Positions 31,577 through 44,188 are shown, counted from the first letter of the stretch. The stretch: 64,000 nucleotides of DNA from Allodiplogaster sudhausi (GCA_945643635.1 CALZFC010000248.1:7367501-7431500), one strand, 5' to 3'. Numbers and translations: made by a program. The notes: a model not told the origin generated them from the letters alone.

Positions 31577-31784
31577 GACTACGACGAGCATTTCCCTATG
31601 CGTGATGTCAACAACGCAAACTTATTGACCTGTTGCTTCTATGGCGTTCCTCCCTCGAGGGATGCCCTAGCGGTGAAGAACGGAAGATCTCGAGTGTAGC
31701 GGTAGCTTGTGTTTTAGAAGACGGAAGAGTAAAAGAAGAGAAGTTATCTGTTACTTTATGATAACATACAGAGGGAAAGTTACG

Positions 31785-31905
31785 GAAGGAATATAAGAGA
31801 GATAGAGAGATATAAGAAGACTTGTTGTTGTATTGATGTCGTTGTTGAGAGAGATAGGAGAGGGGACATGGGGAAGAAAGAGAGAGAGAAAGATAATGCA
31901 GAGAG
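31785..31905. repeat. GA-rich tract
   Basis: Imperfect GAGA stretches. Nothing else identified between 31.6 and 32.1 kb. Confidence 0.6.
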
Positions 31906-32119
31906 TGCTGATGTGGAGGGAACACTCGACTAAGCCCTTAGGGTCTGTGCGAGTGTAGCGAATGTGTGTGGCGTGGCTTAGTCTTCAGAGAGAGGTTAAG
32001 AGCAACTATATCACGATGCTTCTTTTATTCAAAGGAATAAATGTGAATATGAAGAAAACTGAACACTATTGTCGAATAACGAACAAGTAGGGCTAATAGA
32101 AGATTGCCCCAGGGTCGTT

Positions 32120-32195
32120 GAGACCTAGTCAATAGTTCGAGACCTATTCAATAGTTCGAGATCTAGTCAATAGTTCGAGACTTATTCAATAATTC
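32120..32195 (+). repeat. 19-bp tandem repeat, four copies
   Basis: Unit GAGACCTAGTCAATAGTTC with alternating CTAGTC/CTATTC variants, so a 38-bp higher-order unit is also possible. Confidence 0.85.
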
Positions 32196-32199
32196 ATTC

Positions 32200-33100
32200 A
32201 ACACAGTTTGATCACTTATTGAACTTGTCTTAAACTCTACACAGTTATTTTACAATAAGTATTAGGTGAAAAGCGCAAAATCATTATAAAATTTAGAAAA
32301 ACAAGTTGAATACATAATTTAATTCGCTAAAAACGTCCCTTTACCTACATAGGTGAATTTCTTTCGCGCTCATTCCATTTCCCTTGTGAGTAGTAGCCAA
32401 CTTTTCATGCCAACTTAATTGAGGTTCCCAAAGTCTTTTAAAGCGATAAAAGAAACGTAAACAACAGTATGCTCAAACGGTCTGTGATAAACTTCTTATA
32501 AAGAATACTAGATTGTAATAATTCGAAGCTAGAACAATTTAAGATAATTTTCGAACGAATAAACATATTTTTATTTGCAAATTTTTTACTGCAGATGCCG
32601 TCCTTCATCTCTTCGCTGTCTCTGGCCTGCTCCGTTGTCAGCGTTGGCTCTGTAGAAATGTGGGCAGCTTCTTTCTCGAGAATCCCCTCATTTCTCTGAC
32701 TCTCTTCCTCATCTCCGAATTCTCTCGTTACCTACCTCTTTCACCACATTCTCACTGTTTTCCTGGCCCCTCTGAGCTCTCCATACGGAAAGAATTACAT
32801 AGTGCACCCGTTCAAGAGGTATGTGAGACTATGGTAAAGGGGGTCGTTGGAGAAGAGAGTTCGATGTGAGGAGAGAGTCAAAGAAATGCGCAGACTCTCG
32901 AGTCTGATGTGTTGACCGCCTCTACGCAGACACCACCGGTGAGAACGGCGATGGCAGTACTGCTCAAAATAGGAAGCGCAAAAGCTGCATTAAACTTCCT
33001 GGAATACAACAATAAAACACGTTTAAAGCAAGTCCGATACGTAATTTAACTCGCTTGTCTAGAATATATTCCAGTAGTAAACGTCTCATCAGCCTTCGTA
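32200..33100. other. AT-rich DNA without a clear gene
   Basis: Only short open frames. A PSFISSLSLACSVVS-like hydrophobic piece near 32595 is not supported by splice sites. Confidence 0.3.
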
Positions 33101-33135
33101 GAAACTATGTATGTAGATCAGGACATGCAGAAGCG

Positions 33136-33235
33136 ATATGAGAAGGTTGCGCAGGCGAACGTAGAGAAAAGGAGAGAAACGGAGAGAAAGCGAGATAGAC
33201 AGAGAGAGACAGACAGAAAGAGAGTGGCAGAGAGA

Positions 33236-33285
<50 letters not shown>
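33136..33285. repeat. (GA)n tract
   Basis: GAGA-rich microsatellite; a (CT)n block follows at 33368-33432, so the two can pair as an imperfect inverted repeat. Confidence 0.85.
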
Positions 33286-34129
33286 CGAGTGTACGAGAGC
33301 AAGAGATCAAGATTGGATGGGGAGATTTTTCCGAGCCAAGAAGAGACATTCGGCCTGCTTGTAACCTTTCTCTCGCTCTCCATTTCTCTCTCTCTCTCTC
33401 TTTTGCATCCCTCTCATTCCCCTCCCTCTTAGAATTGCGCTATATTTATAATTTTAAAACATGAATATCGGCTCCGGAGAGCTTGACATCGCTGATGTGA
33501 AACCTGCCGTAACCATTCCAGTGGAATAACATATTGAAATACCTATTGTCATCCACGATCCTCGCTGACAACATCTCCAAAGAATAAGACTTTCTTGTAA
33601 ACCTCAGCTGTAACCATAAGCAATTTTTATACGCACGCACTCAAAAAATGTTATTTCAAAATTTACATGACATCAATACAATTCCGAGTTTGACAGCAAC
33701 TTAAAAGTGGTAACCGTGCATTCGGACAACGATTTGATTTTGGGGAAAATCAGCATTTAAAAAAAGTCTACAGTATCCTTGGGTCATTGCCTGGAATGGA
33801 TAGAGAAACAGATAGAAATGGGAACCGAGACAAAGGCACACTGATAAAACACTCCTCAAAATACGAGATATCCATAAGTTGACTTACAAGGGGATATCAA
33901 AGGCACTGGATATATCGTACAGGCACAAGTCTTATAAAGAGTACGGTAAGCCCGGGGTACTGTAATATAATGGAGAGGAGGAGGGTGAATTGTACCCCTA
34001 ACTCTTAGGAGACAAGCGCCTAAAGCCAAAGAAGTGGATGCGTGTAACCTGGCCTGTACACAACGCTCTATGCTTGACTGCCTTGGCCCATTTCGGGGCT
34101 CCTCTGGTATCCCTGAACGGCAGCTTCCG

Positions 34130-34420
34130 TCTCCTCTCTCTGTCGCTCTCCTCTCTATTTCGCTATCGTCCCCTGTTCCCTCTCTCTTGCTCTAGCCAGG
34201 TGCATCTCAGCGTTTCCTCTCTATTTTTTTCATCTCTCTCTCTCTCGTCCCTGCTCATTCTCTCCCCCTCTCCCTCTCTCTTGTGCTTAAACGCCGTCTG
34301 TCGTCGCTTTTTTCTCTTTGATTTCCATCTCCCTCTTTCCCCCTCTCTCTCCCACTCCCTCTCTCTCTCTTTCTATCTACTCTCTCTCTCTCTCTCTAAA
34401 CCCACTCTCCCTCTCCTCCT
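34130..34420. repeat. (CT)n-rich block
   Basis: CTCTCT-rich imperfect microsatellite, non-coding by composition. Bases 33450-34100 and 34450-34940 show nothing identifiable. Confidence 0.8.
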
Positions 34421-34941
34421 TCGCTTGCCATATTGCCCATGTACCTGCCATGAGCACCCTCTATCTAGTCCTCCTTTCCCACTATCTCTTCTGCGCATCT
34501 CTTACAACCCTTCCTCGCGCACCGTTGTTCTTAATAGCCAGCCTTGATTTTTGCTGGAAGATCCCTGAGGGCTCATAAAACTGAGTGACAATAGGCAAGT
34601 ATTAGTAAACTACGAACCCTATTCCAATGTTCTCATTACATATTAGACTTAATAGTATTTTTCGTCCATATGGTCAAGATGAGTACCATTGTATTGTGTC
34701 TATATCTATATCTCCGATTTTTATATCTCCAACTTCGAGTCTTCTCAAGATCCTCATAATTTTTCTTTTCACTTTCTTTTTGTATGAAAATTCTTGGTTC
34801 ACTTTCCTCGCTTTATTCTTCGTTCTTAAAATTATTCAACTCAGACATTACACATCCATAGGCCATACGAAATTAAGTGTGTTTTATCAACAAAATTGAG
34901 AAACTTGAAAGTGTCAGAAAAACTTATATAATTCTAATAAA

Positions 34942-35210
34942 CAAGATACTAAACAACAATATCCAATAGGTGTCAACAATCGGGTGGATGATTCGCTGGT
35001 TTTGAGGGGACACGAATGAAAGTGGGTAAAAGAAATCGATCGCCACTTCACAGAAGGCAAAATATAATTCTAATAAATAAAGAAGAAACTAAACAACAAT
35101 ATCCAATAGGTGTCAACAATCGGGTGGATGATTCACTGGTTTTGAGGGGACACGAATTAAAGTGGGTAAAAGAAATCGATCCACTTCACACAAGGCAAAC
35201 TAAGACCATT
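34942..35210. repeat. Tandem duplication, period 140 bp
   Basis: AAACAACAATATCCAATAGG starts at 34951 and again at 35091; the following 110 bp are nearly identical (CGGGTGGATGATTC...GGTAAAAGAAATCGATC). Confidence 0.85.
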
Positions 35211-35560
35211 GTTTATAAAACTTTGTCTCTCCTCTTAACAATCCTAAAACTCCATTCGCGCTCTTTCTCGAAAATGAAATCGAAATTCAGGAAAAGGTGT
35301 CAACAATAAGCGATAACAAAGTGAGTTGAAAGCCTCATTCATTTAACAGTGACCATGTAGTTTCTTTGCGGGGACAAAGTGGCGGGAAATTCAAATTCAA
35401 ATGTGTCTTCTAGTACTTGGCCTTGCATGGGGTTGTTTCTCCTTCGCCGGTGCACGCCGTGACTGCGGGAGTGCCGATGGGAGGGAGCTGGATGAAGGGC
35501 GCGGGCAGGCCGTAGAAGGCCAGGCGGTCCTTCAGGCTGTCCATGCACACTACCTCTTCC

Positions 35561-35565
35561 TGGAA

Positions 35566-35606
<41 letters not shown>

Positions 35607-35727
35607 AAGAGAGGATGGTAGAGAAAGAGAGAGAGGGGGGAGAGAAAGAGAGGATGGTAGAGAAAGAGAGAGAGAGCGCGCGCGAGAGAGAGGATGGGAG
35701 AGAAAGCTAGGGAGTGAGGGAGACAGC

Positions 35728-35767
<40 letters not shown>

Positions 35768-35862
35768 GCGAGAGGAGATGAGAGAGGACGACAGAGGAAG
35801 AGAGAGAGTGAGAGAGAGCGAGGGAGAGAGAGAGGAACAGAGGGAAAGAGCGGGAGAGAGAC

Positions 35863-35925
<63 letters not shown>

Positions 35926-35927
35926 AA
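35561..35927 (-). repeat. (GA)n block, CT-rich in transcript sense
   Basis: Fills almost the whole last intron (between donor 35934 and acceptor 35559) of the M16 gene. Confidence 0.95.
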
Positions 35928-37145
35928 CTCTACCTTGTCTTCCTTCTCCTCCTTCCCTCCATTATCTCCAGCTGGCCCATTCTCTTTGCTTCTCTTGCTT
36001 CTGCGACTCTCGTCAATCTTTTCCACCGCATCGCTGGCCGAGTGCACGTACACGGAGAGTTTGCGACGCTCCGCGCCTCCTAAATTGGCAAATAAATAAA
36101 TAAATAAATAATTGAATAAATAAAAAAATAAAGAAATGTATAAATCCACAAATTTATCATATGAAACTCGAGGAAAATAACGTCTAATCGACAAAAAACA
36201 ACTTTTAGCAATATACGTACTATCCTATGTAATCTCACAGACGAACGAATCAACCAGCCTGACAATTCTCCAGCATACATTTTGTTTGCATATTCATTAT
36301 TCTTTCAAAAACAGCGTGGGTAAAATCAACTAGTCGAGCAATTCTCTAGCATATGTAGAAATCGACACAGTCAAAACCAGCAGTTCCCACAAGTATTTTT
36401 CTAGCGACCTCGTAACTTTCACGAATCAGCAAATCACAACGGGAAAAAAACTGTTTTAATGAAACTATGAAAAAACAACAACAACAACAAAATAACAATA
36501 GTAATATTAAAATTGCCGACCTTTAAATTTTTTAAATAATAAATAAATTTCCAACCTTTAACAATCTTGAGATCATAGAATTGGATGACGTCTTCCTTAG
36601 AGAGAGTTCGTAGCTTCTCCACTTGTTGTTCCACTGAAGAAAAACCATTTTTTGACTAGTAAACCTATTTAAGAGAACACTAAAATTAAGTAGAAAAAAG
36701 CCACGCTAAAACAATTGAAATTAATAGTCGGATTTCCTTTTTCACCTATAATAGTCTGTACATCAATTAGTTACTGACTAAAAAAAATTCTGACAACTTT
36801 ACGCAGTTAATTTGTAGAGTAATGGTCAGGATTTCTTTTAAATTTAAATTAAAAAAAAAGTAATAGATAGATTAAAATTCCTCACGATTGTAAATACAAA
36901 CGATAAGGCCGAATCGCTCAAGCTTTTGCTTTGACGATACAAATGCAAACCAACTTGATTCGCAACTACATATATATAAATAATATATATATATATAAAT
37001 TTTTTTTTACAAATCTACCGTACCCGGTTCGATGTCGCGTTCTCTTCCCAGCTTCGCTTCATTCGCGAAGAGAGACCTCGACGTGACATCGTCCCCGTTG
37101 CGGAGAATGATCACCAGCTCGGCAGACATCGAGGAGACTTCCTGG

Positions 37146-37252
37146 AGAAATCTCTCTCTCTCTCACTCTCTCCGCTATCTATCTCTCCGCTCTCTCACTC
37201 CCACTCTCCCACTCTGTTGCTCTCTCTCTCTCTCTCTCTCCTCGCTCTCTCC
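37146..37252 (-). repeat. (CT)n on the plus strand within an M16 intron
   Basis: Fills the 118-bp intron 37142-37259. Here the transcript is GA-rich, opposite to most tracts in this gene. Confidence 0.85.
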
Positions 37253-38734
37253 CTCCAACCTGACTCGTCGTGTTCCCATGCACCAGCATCTCGACATGGA
37301 ATGCTCTTCTCATGTTCTTCAGCGCCTCCGTGACGTCATCGATTGTGAGATCTAGAATATTCTCGTTCTCATTTCGTAATCATTCCCTATTTTCTTTTTA
37401 ATAGAAAAAAGCTTAGTAAACTTATATAAAAAGCGTCTGTTATTGACTAATATGAAATTAGCAATATGTACAATATTTTTCTAATTACTAGATAAATAAA
37501 TAAATAAAAGTGATAACTAAATGAATTACTAAATAAATATAAATAAACTCACTCTCCGCCACAGCGAGCAACTGCTGGTTGCTCCACATCTTCTCATTGA
37601 TGATGAGAGAAGATGAGTGCTGGCTGAGCACGTATGGTTGGGAGTGCGAAAAGTTGCGCAGAGTTCGCGCGAGCGCCTCCTTCTGGATCGCGAAGCGGGC
37701 GGGATCTTTAAAATAGTTAGCTTTTTGCTTTTCCTTTTTTAGGTTTTGATAATGAGAATAATATAATATAAGTTTTTTTTTTTTCATTTTACAAGATATT
37801 TTCCAGAATTGAGATAATATGACAAAAGCTTTGTTTCTATTTCAGCATTTTGTTATTGGATGTGAGTAATATCATAATAATCCAAGTGGAAACCAAACTT
37901 TTTCATCGAAATATAACAAAATCAGAATAAACGGCAAAATCATATGCCATTAGCGTGATGAAAATAATAAATTTTCACTTTAAAAAATAAAATCTTCAAT
38001 GTTTAAAATGCATCAATAAGTTTGCACAAATACCAGGCTTGAAGTTGACCAGTCTTTGCAGAATGAATTCCATGTATTTTGGCAGATTCTTATCGTAACC
38101 AAGGACCTGTAAGAACTGAGGAAAATTAGTGGGATCTTACAATTAGATAAAGCCCAAAAAGGAGTTTACAATTACTATTACAAGCATTCAAATTGGGAAG
38201 GAAGACTACTTTCACATAGCAGTATAATATGTATGTCTGCTCCGTATCAGGTAAGATCCCTCACCCTAAGGTCCCCCCTACTCTTACAGTACTCATACCA
38301 GGCAAATATTTTACCTTGGCGTTGATGCCATGAATCGTCAGGTCAATATTGTGTTCGAGTCCAGCCGGACTCGCATCGTACACCTCTTCAGACATTGCAT
38401 CCTGAGAAATACATCACTGATGAAAATGTGAAGAAGACATTATAAATGAATATGATAGAAAAGTTATATGTAAATACGATTACAATCTAAATTCATCATA
38501 AATAAATTTGATTACAATAAAAAAAATATTCTGGCTATATAAAAATAAATATACGTAAGCAAATGTTACAAAGTCATGCTAATGTCACCAGTAATAAAGT
38601 CAATTAGAAATAAATACCATCATATAGTCGTTGCACGCAAGGAAAATAGTAAAAATAGTAAATTTGACTGAATCGCTATAAAAACAGTTCTTTTTTTGCA
38701 ATATGAGTATGCCTAGCTTCATTCTCGGGCCTTC

Positions 38735-38818
38735 GGCCCTCGGGGGGGGGGGGGGGAGGGGGGTTTAATGACCCTGGGGCATCCTATCCCGGAGGAAGGG
38801 AGGGAGGGGGGGGGCCCA
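38735..38818. repeat. G-run cluster
   Basis: Several runs of 5 to 16 G separated by short spacers, in an intron of the M16 gene. On the plus strand it could form a G-quadruplex; the transcript would be C-rich. Confidence 0.75.
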
Positions 38819-39207
38819 AATATTGCAAAGTAGGAAATGAAAACCACCGGTTATCAATAAATTTTTAACAAATTCAAAAAATCCTTCCCGCCAAAAACCT
38901 CAAAGCATCGTCCTGCCAGTGCAATCGCTGCCGTTGTCATAGGATCTATGCTCGCGAGGGGGCACATGATGGCGGCCTGGAAAATATACCATTTTATTCC
39001 GATTTATTTTGTTTTAATAATTTTCTCTTGTGATAAAAAATTTTTCTTTAAGCATTAAGCAGAAATGGAACAAGAAAACATTTTAATGAAACGTAAAAAA
39101 AATAAATATATACATATTTTATCATAATTTTCTCTTGTGATCAAAAATTTACCTTAAAAATTTAACAAAAATGGAACAAATACATACCATTTAAGGAACA
39201 TTTTTAA

Positions 39208-39215
<8 letters not shown>

Positions 39216-39256
<41 letters not shown>
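39216..39256. repeat. (AT)n microsatellite
   Basis: About 20 TA dinucleotides in an M16 intron. Confidence 0.9.
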
Positions 39257-39259
<3 letters not shown>

Positions 39260-39894
39260 TGCTTTTTTAATATAATAATCTTCTCTTGTGATTAAAGGAA
39301 CCATCCTTCCATCATGATCGCCTTTGGCAGCTTGAACTCATCATCTTGCTTGCACCACACACGCGCCCAGGTGTCCTTGCGGATCAGTTCGGGATGAGGG
39401 CTTCTGGAAACGAGGGCGATTTCAGTGATATAAATGCACGAGAATTTCACACTACTGTAAGAGGAGCACGAGAGCTCGAAATGGCGATTTTTTAAATATC
39501 AAAGCTATGAGAGTGCTCTGTATCTAAAGGGTGAATGCGAATGGATCACTTACAAAATCCAGGGAATCAAAAGACACTCTAGACAGCTTGGAAAAATCCG
39601 GGTGGGGTCTGGGTCCGGAAAGGACCCACCAAATCAGGGTAGGTACATAAAATCTACTGATAAATAAGGTTAAAAATCTTACCTGGCATTCTCCTCCCTT
39701 GGCTTGAGGTCAAACTTATCAGGAATGTAGACATTTGGCTCGGGAAGTTGATAGAAGTCTCTGCGAGTGGCCAGTGCAGTCTCGAACCGAGTCATGGTGC
39801 TCTGCAAGGAAAAACGCTATTGTGGAATGGTAAAGAAAAAGAGAGGAAAATTAAAGAATAAACGAAAAGCAGTAAAAAAAACTGGAGTGGCTAC

Positions 39895-40127
39895 GAAAAA
39901 AGGCACGATGAAGGAGAAGATGAAAGGGAAAGAGAAAGAGGACAAGGGAATGGGGAGACCGCAGGAAAAGGAGAACAAGAGAAGCGGGAGAGAAAGAGAG
40001 ACAGGGTGTGAGAGAGAAGGCAGCAGAGAGAGAGAGAGGCAGGAATCGAATAGAGAGAAAGAGAGAGAGAGGGCGAGACTGAGGGTGAAAAAGAGAAAGT
40101 GACAGTGAGAGAGGAAGACAGAGAGAT

Positions 40128-40163
<36 letters not shown>
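39895..40163 (-). repeat. GA-rich block next to an M16 donor site
   Basis: Begins as purine-rich DNA and ends in (GA)14-like repeats 7 bp from the donor at 40170. Confidence 0.85.
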
Positions 40164-40166
<3 letters not shown>

Positions 40167-40954
40167 CACCTGATCAATCCGTCGCACACTCATCTGCGAC
40201 CCATAAACCGGCTCGGTGGTCGGTCGGGAAGATCAGCGAATGTCTTGGAGACGACTCGGTAGGACATGTTGGAGGGCCGGATCAGGGAGAGCAGTTCGTT
40301 GATGCGCTCTGCAGGACGTTTATCTTTAGGATAACATTAAGATTGATATTGCCGAAAAAATGTTTTCTTCAGGTTAACATTTGAGATTGCCATCAAAACG
40401 TTCTCTCTAAGCTAACATTGAGAATGTCCCGTCAAAATATCGACACCAACTTTGCACAATTAAATTACGAAATAATAAGTCGATTTAGCCTTTATATGCA
40501 TGTCTCTAATGCAAGTGATGTATATTTCCAAAAATCCAACATATTCACTTTAAAAATCTTTAATTTTCCCTCCCGAAAAATGAAAAAAAATTGTTGAATA
40601 CAACATTTTTCACTTTTTTAAACTGTTAAGAAGCACTTCGTAATTGTCAAAGCTAAAAACCCACCAGGCCTGAACGTGTCCGACTTGTAGTGCGCATGGA
40701 GAATGTCTTTGAATGGATAGTGGGCGAGGTCTCGAGACGCATTCGTCATCGCCTTCAGTGGTCCGGTCTTGTCCTGCAAACACATTACTTTTATAATTCC
40801 TAATGCCTTCTCATCCTTTCTTCTGCCTAACAATCAGTAGCAAAATCTGCAGTAGAATATTCAAAATTCGCTTCAACGAACAAAATTGGAATATTCTACT
40901 CTCCACTTCCTGCTCCATTTCCATACAAACTACCCTATCGCCCAAGAAACCTTC

Positions 40955-41110
40955 TGCTGCTGATGAAGCTGCTGCTGTGGCAGAGGCAGTGCCGGAGGCA
41001 GCGGCAGAGGCACCGGCAGAGGCAGCGGCTGATTGTGAGGCAGCGGCAGAGGCAGAGGCAGAGGAAGAGACAGAGGCAGTGGTAGTGGCTGAGGCAGTTG
41101 TTGCTGCACC
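40955..41110 (-). repeat. Codon-like minisatellite, possible low-complexity exon
   Basis: GCAGAGGCAGC/GGCAGAGGC-type 6-12-bp repeats. On the minus strand it follows an intact CTCTCTGCAG acceptor and is open in more than one frame: a Q/L/P frame (QQQLPQPLPLPLSLPLPLPL) and an A/S/T frame. It ends near CAGAAG|GTTTC. It could be an exon upstream of 40773 in the M16 gene, but nothing in that family resembles it, so I leave it as a repeat. Confidence 0.5.
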
Positions 41111-41111
41111 T

Positions 41112-41205
41112 GCAGAGAGAGAGAGAGAGAGAGAGAAGAAGAAGAAAGAAAAAGAAAGAGAGGAGAGTTAGGGAGAAAGAGAGAGCGAGAGTGCGAGAGA
41201 GATAT
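41112..41205. repeat. (GA)n tract
   Basis: GAGA/GAAAGA microsatellite directly beside the minisatellite. Confidence 0.85.
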
Positions 41206-41619
41206 AGTGTTTTTTTCCGCATTTAAATGCCTTTTACATCTGATTAATCGAATAATTATTAGATATATTTTCTTTAAAAGGTTACGAAAAAAATGTTGAC
41301 AACAAAAATCTCTCATAACATATATTTCAATATTTCGTCAATTTATGACTAATTATAATTAATTAGCCGGCCGAGAGCTACGGGCCTCCAAAAAGTGAGC
41401 TCAGAGTCTCTACAGACGCCCGGTATTCATATGACGCGACTATGGCCCGATGGTGCAAAGCTTATTGCGTTTGGCGCATCCGACAAATATCCTGTTACTA
41501 CTGTGTATAATAGGCAGGGGGCGAATCAGGGAAGAGAGAGCACTGCATGAAGAACAGGGCATAGCATGGGCGAGATAGGAAAAAGAGGGAGGTGGAGAAC
41601 GAGGTGTAGAGAGGGGAAA

Positions 41620-41635
41620 TGAGAGCGAAACAGAG

Positions 41636-41681
<46 letters not shown>

Positions 41682-41770
41682 AGAGAGAGAGATGAAGAGG
41701 GGATGGGGAGAGAGAGAGAGGAGGGAGGGAGACGGAGAGGGAGTGAAAGAGATGGGGGGGGGGGGGGCAA
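41620..41770. repeat. (GA)n tract with G runs
   Basis: GAGAGA core at 41641-41692 and a run of 13-15 G at 41755-41767. Confidence 0.85.
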
Positions 41771-41914
41771 AGCGAGATATAACCTGGGGCGGGAAGGCGA
41801 GGGGGCGCCTCAACGAGGGCGGCGGAACGACAACGAGCGGGATATCGCCAGGAATGTTCTGGGTGTCGTTTCGTCTCTTCTAAAGTAACAATTTAAGAGG
41901 TATACCTCATTACG

Positions 41915-41916
<2 letters not shown>

Positions 41917-41965
<49 letters not shown>

Positions 41966-42013
41966 CGGATAAGCAAATAGAGAGCGACAGAGAGAAAAAA
42001 GAAAGAGAGAGAA

Positions 42014-42044
<31 letters not shown>

Positions 42045-42080
42045 TAGTGACAGAGTGCGAGAGAGAGAACCAAAATATAT

Positions 42081-42140
<60 letters not shown>

Positions 42141-42145
42141 GTTCT
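41917..42145. repeat. (AT)n, (GA)n, (AT)n compound microsatellite with palindromic ends
   Basis: (AT)n at 41918-41962 and 42075-42138, (GA)n between them. GAGAACCAAAATATA at 42065 is the exact inverse of TATATTTTGGTTCTC at 42134, so the second AT block is the centre of one long hairpin. Confidence 0.85.
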
Positions 42146-42359
42146 CATGATCGCAAACAATAAGATGCTGAGGTAGAACAAGACGTTCTGAAAGGGATAT
42201 CTGAACACCCTTCCTATCGCTCTCTTTTTCTCGTTTTCCTCTTGCATCTCCGGCCCAATTTTTTTTAATATGTCAGATTCCTACTTCTAGTTCGTCTTTT
42301 TAAGTACACATTAATAAAAAAATTGTAATTTACTGTTCACAAAGCGTTCATTTATTACA

Positions 42360-42620
42360 TTGAAAAGCGAAAATCTGCGAAAAGCGGGTCCAATCGGGCT
42401 CAAGGCCGGGCCCAATGTTGGGTTGGCAAAAGTACAATCAATCTTGAAATCGATCAAAACGAGCTACACAATTGTTGACTCGACCTGGGCTTTGAAGACG
42501 GAGAACAGAGAAGCCAAGAAGCAGAAGACATCGACAATCACGAAAACAGCCGAGAGAGCGAGGCATATCTTCACCAACTACAATGGATATATGACGCGAT
42601 TTGCGAGAGAAACAAAATGA
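42360..42620 (+). other. Unrecognised 86-codon open frame
   Basis: Starts MKSENLRKAGPIGLKAGPNV, lysine-rich, ends RFARETK. Ordinary amino-acid composition, unlike most open frames nearby, but no domain is recognised. Confidence 0.25.
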
Positions 42621-42954
42621 ATCAAAGCGGCCGCAGACATACCCAAAATGAATCGTTTTGAATTTTGTTCAAAAGTTCCTTATAGGTACTTTCTGATACG
42701 AGGAATCCATTGGAACTGGTCTGGTAGTTAGAAAATGCGTTGTTCATTTGTTATGAGGGCTTGAATTATTCGCTGCGCTGGGAGGCGAGTTGGATGCACG
42801 TCTGAGGTCTTTGCGACGAACTTTGTTGAGATATTGCAATGGAAAATAGCAATATAATAGCCAATATATTACTCTAAACAATGGAAAAAGAAAAATGTGA
42901 ATATGTTCAACTTTCCATCTTTCATAGTCTTTTAAGTTTGAAGGAACGCAGATA

Positions 42955-43955
42955 AAGTGTTTCTCATTTTACCCCAACCAAACCTATACAGCTGTATAGA
43001 GCGTGAAAAGAGCTTCCGAATGCACTATTGGATATGGGAAATTTAGGATGCGCTGAAGTTCCCTAATCGATTATCCCGGCGCGGCAGTAGAAATCAGTAC
43101 CTCATACTTCTTTTCGCACGTCCAAACATTCACGAAAAGAAAGAGCGTGAAATTTGCTACAAGCTGAAATAATTTCAAAGAACTTTCAAGTTTACGATGT
43201 TTCGTTATAAGCATTAAAAGTAGGGCCACACAGGGGTCACACCTGTCCAAAAGTGGCCATATAAAGTGTGAATCAGGTGAACGGGTGAATATCCCTAACG
43301 GTATTTTCTAGTCCACCTTTAACAATTTACAACCGTTCGAAAACTACACTTTCAAATACACCACGTAGCAGATTTAGTATGGCTCGTGTATCACACGGGT
43401 CCTAAAAACGGTAATTTTCTTCTATGTCACAAAGAGGTGGTCCTGAGCGGAAAACTCATGACTTGTTGCGGCGGTGTAGTATCTCATATTTGGTGAACTT
43501 AAAATCTTGCAAATTTTTATATGGGGTGTGACCCCTGTGGGGCCGGTAGTGCTATTTACATTGCGCCCAATAATCTATTTTCTTACTTTATTCGAATTAG
43601 AATATTCCAATTATTTTTTAAGCACCTATGCATGAAGAATTATTAGAAGCTGATGCCATATTCTTTTGTTCTATAACAAAACATCGTAGATTCGGAATTT
43701 TATTGAAAGTGGTTCAGCTTGTAGCAAATTTAACGCTCTTTCTTGTGGTGTAAGTTTCGGCATATGAAAATGATTCTAAAGTAGTTCTTCTATGGCGCGG
43801 ACCCGCTGATTTGTACTGCAGCAAGGTCATAATCGACTAGGAAACTTCAGCGCATCTTAAGTTTCCCAAACCCAAAAGTCCATTCGAAAGCTCTTTTTAT
43901 GCTCTATATAGCTGTATAGATTTGGTCGGGGTAAAATGAGAAGCACGTTGTAAAA
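42955..43955. mobile_element. About 1-kb palindromic element with 240-bp inverted arms
   Basis: 42958-43200 and 43715-43955 are inverted copies (both ends carry CAGCTGTATAGA next to a TTTTACCCC/GGGGTAAAA motif). Inside lies a second inverted pair (GGCCACACAGGGGTCACACC at 43226 and GGGTGTGACCCCTGTGGGG at 43528), so a smaller element may be nested. No coding frame; foldback-type transposon. Confidence 0.7.
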
Positions 43956-44188
43956 TGGCGAAATAATACAAAGTGAACATTATCTTCGTGTTCCACATGG
44001 CCTAAAACCCCCTGCGCATGATTTGAGGTCGATTAGAAATATTTTTTAAGCAATATCAATGTCCCCAATTTATATTCCTAATGTAATTACCCAAACACTC
44101 GCCTTCCACTTTGCTATCTCTTCAACATTTCGGTTGTCTGTGGGCTTGCGTCGTGAAATTTTCACCAAGTGTTGTCACATGCTATTAC

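Larger units (their letters stand above)
35410..40773 (-). pseudogene. M16 metallopeptidase, insulin-degrading-enzyme type, C-terminal half
   Basis: Minus-strand exons: 40773-40665, 40308-40170, 39801-39683, 39403-39322, 38976-38899, 38401-38315, 38106-38034, 37705-37553, 37351-37260, 37141-37024, 36633-36556, 36079-35934, 35559-35410 (TAG). Landmarks in order: YPFKDILHAHYKSDTFRP, YRVVSKTFADLPDRP, VYIPDKFDL, WCKQDDEFKLPK, ASIDPM, LGYDKNLPKYMEFILQRL, VEMLVHGNTTSQ, LRTLSKEDVIQFYDLKI, RRKLSVYVHS. These follow insulin-degrading enzyme from mid-protein to the C-terminus. No HxxEH zinc domain is found upstream to 44 kb. Faults: a one-base frameshift in the second exon (near 40215), a GC or missing donor after FKLPK, and no exon for the roughly 120-150-residue segment that holds LRTKEQLGY in the family. 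I think it is a decayed or truncated paralogue; sequencing error could explain the frameshift only. Confidence 0.8.
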
